64,000 bases of DNA from Methylocapsa sp. S129 (lineage in GTDB: Bacteria > Pseudomonadota > Alphaproteobacteria > Rhizobiales > Beijerinckiaceae). Where the stretch lies: assembly GCF_009765995.1 (NCBI RefSeq), contig NZ_LMUI01000016.1, positions 186,001 through 250,000 of the forward strand, read 5' to 3'. The position numbers and the translations under genes were made by a program. The first letter of the stretch is position 1. Each line of letters opens with the position of its first letter. Below are positions 58,961-64,000 of the stretch, in pieces. The notes under the pieces are model-generated. The model searched no databases and was not told where the DNA came from. It saw only the letters and a program-made list of their open reading frames with translations.

Positions 58961-61081
58961 ATGTTGTCCGAGTTCCTGACCCGCTGGCGATATCGCCTCG
59001 TTCCCGATCACGTCCTGGGCGAAATCCTGTCCAAGACGTGGATCGACAACGCGATACCGTTCGCGATCCTTCTGCTCACCCTCGCTGTTTTCGGGACATT
59101 GATTCCCGGGCTCGTAACGTTGACAGGCTTCGCCGCTCTCTATGCCGAGCTCGGGGAGCTCATCTTCGTTGTGCTTGGCATGTCGCTCGTGATGCTCGCG
59201 GGCGGCATCGATCTCAGTGTTGGTTCGGTCTTCGCGCTCGCCAATTTCCTCACGCTCTTGCTGTTCAACATGCTAGGATGGCCGATCCCCGTTGTCATCG
59301 CGCTCGCGCTGCTATGCGGCGGACTTGTCGGGCTCGTGAACGGCTTCCTCGTCGGCTATCTCCGGCTCAGGGCTTTTCTGACGACCCTTGTGACCTTGAT
59401 CATCGTTCGCTCGATCGTCGACATGCTGATTCTCGCCTATGCGGTGAAGGTCGCGAACCCCGTCGCCACGTCGCCAATCTGGGATTTCATCTCGTTTGAT
59501 ACGTTTCATGGGTTACCCGTCGCGCTCATTGTCGCGCTGGTCGTCGCGGCGGCAGCTCACCTTTTTCTTACCCGTCTGCGGCCGGGATGGCGCATCCTGG
59601 CTGTCGGCGGCTCGCGGCGCTCGGCTTACAATGCGGGTCTGCCGGTTCGCCGCACGATCGCGACGACCTACGTCATGAGCGGCGTTCTCGCGGCGGCGGG
59701 GGGCGTCTTTTATGCGGCGCGGCTCAACGCCGCCGGTTCGGACACCGGCGTCGGTCTTGAGGTGCTCGCGCTCACCGCGGCGGTGTTGGGCGGCAACAGC
59801 CTGGGCGGCGGGCGCGGCTCGGTCGCAAAGGCGCTGCTAGGCGCGATCACCGTGCTCATCGTTTCGAGCAGCCTCATCCGCTTGAGCCTCCCAACCGGCG
59901 CTACGTCTTTCGCCCTCGGCGTGGTCCTGCTCGCCGCTGTGGCGATCGATGTGCGATGGGTCAAGAATCGATCGAAGCTTCTCTCGCGCGTCTATGTTTC
60001 GCCCACCTATCTCAAGCTTCCTCCTGCGCCCTCGACCGAGGCGGGCTCGGCCTCTCTCTATGCGGTGAACGACCGGTTGCATGAGGTCGAGCTTATCGGC
60101 CTTGGAGAACTGGACGGGCCGGAGGACACGATCCTCGATGCTGCGGACCATCTCTATACCGGCAGCCGGCATGGCGACGTCGTGCGCTTCATTGCGCCGG
60201 ACTATCGCAGACAGGAAATATTCGCCCATATCGGCGGCCATCCGCTCGGCATGGCCTTCGACAGCGAGGGAAACCTCATTGTCTGCGTCGCTGGCATGGG
60301 GCTTTACAAGATCGCGCCTGACCGGGTCGTCAGCAAGTTGTCCGACCAAACCAACCGCAGCCTGCTGTCGGTGATCGACGATTCCAGGATGCGTCTTGCC
60401 GACGATCTCGATATCGCGCCGGACGGGCGGATTTTCTTCAGCGAAGCGACGATCCGCTTCGATATGTCCGAATGGATGGTCGATGCGCTGGAGGCGCGCG
60501 GCAACGGGCGGATCATCTGCTACGATCCGCGCGACCGGTCGTCCCGCACGGTGATTTCCAAACTCCTGTTCGCCAATGGAATCTGCATGGCGAATGATGG
60601 CGAATCCTTCTTCTTCGCCGAGACCTGGGGATGCCGGATCTCCCGTTACTGGTTCACCGGCGGCAAGGCCGGCCGCCGCGAGATTGTCATCGAAAATCTC
60701 CCAGGCTATCCCGACAACATCAATCGCGCGTCCGACGGCAATTACTGGCTGGCGCTGGTCGGCATGCGCACTCCGGCCTTCGATCTTGGACTCGCCATGC
60801 CGAATTTTCGACGGCGGATGGCGCAACGGATCGCATCCGACGAATGGCTCTTCCCGAACATGAATACCGGCTGCGTCGTGAAGTTCAACGAAGCCGGCGT
60901 GATTGTCGATTGCCTCTGGGACGGGCGCGGAATCAACCACCCCATGATCACGTCGATGCGCGAACATAAGGGTTATCTCTATCTCGGCGGCGTCTCCAAC
61001 AACAGGATCGGACGCTACAGGATTCCCGGCGCCGACCCCGACTGGACTGGCGTCGGGTCCTATTGGGGGGCCCGGACATGA
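58961..61081 (+). CDS. ABC permease fused to a strictosidine-synthase/SMP-30-like beta-propeller
   Basis: A 706-residue fusion. Residues 1 to about 330 are an RbsC-like permease (GMSLVMLAGGIDLSVGSVFA, LCGGLVGLVNGFLVGYLRLR, GGNSLGGGRGSVAKALLGAI). A linker (VSPTYLKLPPAPSTEAGS) leads to about 330 residues of a six-bladed propeller of the strictosidine-synthase/gluconolactonase type. It carries LDAADHLYTGSRHGDVVRF, GHPLGMAFDSEGNLIVC, FANGICMANDGESFFFAETW and LPGYPDNINRASDGNYWLAL. The RbsC fold ends inside the cell, so the propeller should be cytosolic. Calcium or metal ligands (Glu, Asn, Asp) are plausible but unverified. Overlaps the next propeller gene by ATGA. Confidence 0.93.
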   Translation: MLSEFLTRWRYRLVPDHVLGEILSKTWIDNAIPFAILLLTLAVFGTLIPGLVTLTGFAALYAELGELIFVVLGMSLVMLAGGIDLSVGSVFALANFLTLLLFNMLGWPIPVVIALALLCGGLVGLVNGFLVGYLRLRAFLTTLVTLIIVRSIVDMLILAYAVKVANPVATSPIWDFISFDTFHGLPVALIVALVVAAAAHLFLTRLRPGWRILAVGGSRRSAYNAGLPVRRTIATTYVMSGVLAAAGGVFYAARLNAAGSDTGVGLEVLALTAAVLGGNSLGGGRGSVAKALLGAITVLIVSSSLIRLSLPTGATSFALGVVLLAAVAIDVRWVKNRSKLLSRVYVSPTYLKLPPAPSTEAGSASLYAVNDRLHEVELIGLGELDGPEDTILDAADHLYTGSRHGDVVRFIAPDYRRQEIFAHIGGHPLGMAFDSEGNLIVCVAGMGLYKIAPDRVVSKLSDQTNRSLLSVIDDSRMRLADDLDIAPDGRIFFSEATIRFDMSEWMVDALEARGNGRIICYDPRDRSSRTVISKLLFANGICMANDGESFFFAETWGCRISRYWFTGGKAGRREIVIENLPGYPDNINRASDGNYWLALVGMRTPAFDLGLAMPNFRRRMAQRIASDEWLFPNMNTGCVVKFNEAGVIVDCLWDGRGINHPMITSMREHKGYLYLGGVSNNRIGRYRIPGADPDWTGVGSYWGART

Positions 61082-62181
61082 GTTCGCTTCTGTCCCGTCT
61101 CGCCGATCGGTGGCGCGGCAGCGGGGCTTACTCGCTCACAACCCCGCCGATGGATGGCGCGTTGCGGCCGAATCAGCTCATCGAGAGCGCCGATCTGGCC
61201 ACTGCCGCCGGGGCGCCGGACAACCTTGTTGTTCAAGGCGATCGCGTGTTGTTCACGAGCGGTCGGGCCATTCTCGCATTGGGCGATGCGTGCGGCTCGC
61301 CCGTTCCGGCCGGCGAAGCGCCCGCCGAGATTGCCTGTATGGCGGCCGCCGTCGATGGAAGTCTGGCGCTCGGCCTTGTCGATGGCCGGATCCTTTTGCG
61401 CGGCGGCGTCCATGATGGCCTTGAGCTGCGAACATGCGGAGACCGGCCGGTTCTCTGTCCGACCGCGCTGCTCTTCGAGGACACGGATACATTGCTCGTG
61501 TGCCTTGGCAGCCAGGACAATCGGCCAGATGCTTGGAAGGCCGACCTCATGGAGCGGCGCGCCACAGGCTCCATCTGGCGCGTTCATCTGGGACGGCGCG
61601 AGGCCAGTTGCCTCGCCGATGCGCTCGCCTTTCCTTATGGCGTCATGCGCGTCGGCAACGGCGACCTGGTGGTCAGCGAAAGCTGGCGCAGCCAGCTCGT
61701 CGCCATTGCGCCGAATGGAGGCTCGAGACCGGCGCTCCTGGATCTGCCGGGCTATCCCGCGCGCATCGTCGTGCGCCCGGATGGCGCGGGCGCCTGGATC
61801 GCCATCTTCGCTCCGCGCAGCCAATTGATCGAGTTCGTGCTCAGAGAGCGCCGCTATTGCGAGCGGATGATGCGCGAAATGCCGCCAGATCTTTGGGTGG
61901 CGCCGTCTCTGCACGCCCCCGAATCCTTCCTGGAGCCGCTCCAGGGGGGCGCCCTCAAACAACTCGGCATTCTCAAGCCGTGGGCGCCGACGCGCTCCTA
62001 TGGCCTCGTGGTCCAACTCGACGCAAACCTCCGGCCGGTATCGAGTTTCCACAGTCGCGCGGACGGTCGGCGGCATGGCGTCACGAGCTGCGTCGAAGTC
62101 GGCGGTCGCCTCATAGCCACAAGCAAGGGCGGTGACGCGATCGTCGCAATAGCGCTCCCTCCGTCAGGAGCCCAGACATGA
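61078..62181 (+). CDS. Free-standing strictosidine-synthase/SMP-30-like propeller protein
   Basis: A 367-residue soluble protein without signal peptide, in the same superfamily as the domain fused to the preceding permease. Recognisable blade motifs are GAPDNLVVQGDRVLFTSG, PTALLFEDTDTLLVCLGS, DALAFPYGVMRVGNGDLVVS and LPGYPARIVVRPDGAGAWIA, and it ends with EVGGRLIATSKGGDAIVAIA. It is more divergent than the fused domain. Translation is coupled on both sides (ATGA overlaps at 61078 and 62178). It probably works with the fused propeller on the imported compound; hydrolase and lactonase activities are known in the family, and strictosidine synthase itself makes a C-C bond. No substrate is inferred. 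Confidence 0.88.
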   Translation: MSSLLSRLADRWRGSGAYSLTTPPMDGALRPNQLIESADLATAAGAPDNLVVQGDRVLFTSGRAILALGDACGSPVPAGEAPAEIACMAAAVDGSLALGLVDGRILLRGGVHDGLELRTCGDRPVLCPTALLFEDTDTLLVCLGSQDNRPDAWKADLMERRATGSIWRVHLGRREASCLADALAFPYGVMRVGNGDLVVSESWRSQLVAIAPNGGSRPALLDLPGYPARIVVRPDGAGAWIAIFAPRSQLIEFVLRERRYCERMMREMPPDLWVAPSLHAPESFLEPLQGGALKQLGILKPWAPTRSYGLVVQLDANLRPVSSFHSRADGRRHGVTSCVEVGGRLIATSKGGDAIVAIALPPSGAQT

Positions 62182-63680
62182 CGCCAGCTCCCCTCGTTGA
62201 GATGCGGTCGGTGACCAAACGCTATGCGGGCGTCGCGGCGGTCGAGGATGTCGACTTCTCGGTGCGCGCGGGCGAAGTCCATGCTCTGCTCGGTGAAAAC
62301 GGCGCCGGCAAGTCGACGCTGACCAAAGTGCTCGCCGGCGTCACGGCGCCAACCAGCGGCGAAGTGCTTGTGGACGGGACGGCGGTTTCCTTTGCAACCC
62401 CCGCCGACGCGTTGGCGCGCGGCATCAACATGGTCTTTCAGGAGAACAGTCTTGTACCCTCGATGACCGTCGCGCAAAATCTCTTCCTCGGCGACGAGAA
62501 ATTTTTCAACCGCCTGCGCAACCTCTACATCGCCGCGCAGCAATTCCTGCAATCGCTCAACTTCAACGTCGACCCCTGGGCGACTGTCGCTTCGCTGGGC
62601 GTCGCCAAGAAGCAGATGGTCGAGATCGCCCGCGCAGTCCGCCACAACGCTCGCCTGATTGTTTTCGACGAACCGACGGCCTCGCTCACGCCGGAAGAGA
62701 AGCGCCACTTCTTTGCGCTGGTCCGCCGCCTGACGGCCAAAGGCGTCGCGATCGTCTTCATTTCGCATGCGCTCGAGGAGGCGCTGGAGATATCGGAACG
62801 GATCACCGTCCTGCGCGACGGTCGTCTGATAGCAACCGGGCCGACGCGAGAGTTCGACCGGAATCGAATCGTGAGCGCCATGGTCGGGCGTTCGCTTGTC
62901 AACGAGGGGCTGGACCCCCGGACCCGGCGAAGTGCGCGCGCGCCAGGGCGAAAGCTCCTGAGCGTGCAGAATCTTTCGATGGGCGATGCGGTCCGGAATA
63001 CCTCGTTCAGCGTTTATGCCGGACAGATTACGGGGCTGTTTGGCCTCATCGGCTCCGGGAGGACGGAAACCGCCAAGATCGTCGCCGGCATCGCCAAGCG
63101 CAACATCTTCTACGGCGGTGAAATTCGCCTGGAAGACAGGGCGGTGCGTTATCGAATCCCGCGACAAGCGGTGCGCGACGGCATCGTCTATGTGACGGAG
63201 GATCGGAAGGTCGAAGGATTCTTCGAGACGATGTCGATCGCTGAGAACATTGCGATCGGCGTCCTTTCGGCGCGAAAGAGACCGCCTTTGATTGTCTCGA
63301 TGGCCGACATGGCGGCGCTGGCGCAAGAATGGACGGCCAAGCTCTCCATCAAGGCGATCAGCGCGGAAGCGCGGGTCATTGAACTCTCAGGCGGCAACCA
63401 GCAAAAAGTCGTTATCGCCAAATCGCTGGCGCAGACGCCGGCGGTCGTCATCTTCGATGAGCCGACCCGGGGCGTTGACGTCGGCGCGATCGCCGAGATT
63501 CATCAGATGATCAACGGCCTCGCCGATCAAGGGCTCGGCGTCGTTGTGATCTCCTCCTACCTTCCAGAAATATTGTCGCTCTCCGATCGCATTCTTGTGT
63601 CGCAGAAGGGACGCATCGTCGAGGAGTTCACACCAGGAAACGTAACCGAGGAAGAAATCATGTTCGCAGCGGTACATTGA
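62178..63680 (+). CDS. Twin-ATPase subunit of sugar-type ABC importer (RbsA/MglA-like)
   Basis: A 500-residue protein with two nucleotide-binding domains that powers the importer. Domain 1 has Walker A LLGENGAGKSTLTKVLAG and Walker B RLIVFDEPTASLTPEE, with the signature SLGVAKKQMVEIARAV. Domain 2 has the degenerate Walker A FGLIGSGRTETAKIVAG usual for the second half, ELSGGNQQKVVIAKSLAQ and VVIFDEPTRGVDVGAIAE. It overlaps the propeller gene by 4 bp. With two permeases and one binding protein the transporter set is complete. Confidence 0.97.
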   Translation: MTPAPLVEMRSVTKRYAGVAAVEDVDFSVRAGEVHALLGENGAGKSTLTKVLAGVTAPTSGEVLVDGTAVSFATPADALARGINMVFQENSLVPSMTVAQNLFLGDEKFFNRLRNLYIAAQQFLQSLNFNVDPWATVASLGVAKKQMVEIARAVRHNARLIVFDEPTASLTPEEKRHFFALVRRLTAKGVAIVFISHALEEALEISERITVLRDGRLIATGPTREFDRNRIVSAMVGRSLVNEGLDPRTRRSARAPGRKLLSVQNLSMGDAVRNTSFSVYAGQITGLFGLIGSGRTETAKIVAGIAKRNIFYGGEIRLEDRAVRYRIPRQAVRDGIVYVTEDRKVEGFFETMSIAENIAIGVLSARKRPPLIVSMADMAALAQEWTAKLSIKAISAEARVIELSGGNQQKVVIAKSLAQTPAVVIFDEPTRGVDVGAIAEIHQMINGLADQGLGVVVISSYLPEILSLSDRILVSQKGRIVEEFTPGNVTEEEIMFAAVH

Positions 63681-63770
63681 ATTGATGGACGTTCGGCAGT
63701 TTGGACGGGATGGTTTCTTGAGACGCACGCCGGCGATTTCGACACAGACAGCGATAAGCGAGGGAACATA

Positions 63771-64000
63771 ATGCGAAGAGCGACGGCCGCCGTGGTGGGA
63801 ATAGGGGAAGTGCCATCGGGGCGTTTCCCCGACCGATCTGAACTCGAAGCGGCGGTTTTGGCCTGCAAGGGCGCAATTCTGGATGCGGGCCTTGGTCCGC
63901 GCGACATTGACGTCGTCATGCCGACCGGCGCTCTGGCGTCGCGGCATTTCAACGTCGATCTGATATTCTCAAGGTTGTGCGAAGAGCTCGGCATGCTGCG
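63771..64000 (+). CDS. Thiolase-family protein (acetyl-CoA acetyltransferase-like), cut by window end
   Basis: Only the first 76 codons are present. The start MRRATAAVVGIGEVPSGRFP and the later CKGAILDAGLGPRDIDVVMP match the N-terminal beta-alpha segment of SCP-x/thiolase-like proteins. The catalytic cysteine would lie outside the window. A GAGGGAA box precedes the ATG at 63771. It follows the ATPase gene by 90 bp and may complete a pathway with the acyl-CoA ligase: thiolysis after CoA activation. Confidence 0.8.
   Translation, partial: MRRATAAVVGIGEVPSGRFPDRSELEAAVLACKGAILDAGLGPRDIDVVMPTGALASRHFNVDLIFSRLCEELGML

Overview
The window is about 64 kb of GC-rich chromosomal DNA, densely packed with genes on both strands. 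It carries one tRNA gene and no rRNA, CRISPR array, phage module or recognisable transposase. The gene content points to an alphaproteobacterium of the order Hyphomicrobiales (Rhizobiales). The evidence is a TIGR03808-type Tat-exported beta-helix protein, a TIGR02281-type membrane aspartic protease, an OlsB-like ornithine-lipid acyltransferase, a plant-type GshA, an rsmE/gshA neighbourhood, a thrB-rnhA pair and the N-terminal motif of a rhizobial porin. A Beijerinckiaceae or Methylocystaceae-like host is plausible, but this is inference, because no 16S or marker gene is present.

1-3.7 kb: an oligopeptide-type ABC transporter (permease cut by the window edge, plus its binding protein) behind an alpha/beta hydrolase, with a divergent GntR/FCD regulator. 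4.5-9.4 kb: dusA, a membrane aspartic protease, a DUF1289 protein, cobS, a structured repeat and a DEAD-box helicase with a DbpA-type RNA-binding tail. 9.5-15 kb: DoxX, an SDR that lacks its catalytic residues, a VAO-type lactone oxidase, a hotdog thioesterase, an aromatic-acid MFS carrier and a dihydroxyphthalate-decarboxylase-like protein. 15-24 kb: thrB-rnhA, mug, an aldo/keto reductase, a peroxiredoxin, a DsbD-alpha-like protein, yqgE, a cytochrome c framed by two cruciform repeats, recF and a D-2-hydroxyacid dehydrogenase.

24-35 kb: a membrane-anchored hydrolase, a YciI/ECF sigma pair whose sigma gene carries an in-frame TAG, several small secreted proteins, the TIGR03808-like protein, a SIMPL protein, a MAPEG protein, a spermidine-synthase-like system split into an exported domain and a membrane domain, and a divergent SecY paralogue. 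35-41 kb: two TetR-controlled units, one of which has two matching operators. 41-54 kb: ispH, a MATE exporter, a DUF937 protein, gshA, a porin stub, rsmE, a diguanylate cyclase, yifB, a hybrid histidine kinase, an olsB-like gene and tRNA-Arg(CCG).

54-64 kb: the most system-like region. A divergent XRE-cupin regulator faces an uninterrupted operon: acyl-CoA ligase, ribose-type permease, periplasmic binding protein, a second permease fused to a strictosidine-synthase/SMP-30-like beta-propeller, a free-standing propeller of the same kind, the twin-ATPase subunit and a thiolase cut by the window edge. Four junctions overlap by 4 nt or fewer or sit within 95 nt. The arrangement suggests uptake of a small molecule, processing by propeller enzymes held at the inner face of the transporter, then CoA activation and thiolytic cleavage. 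The substrate cannot be read from the sequence.
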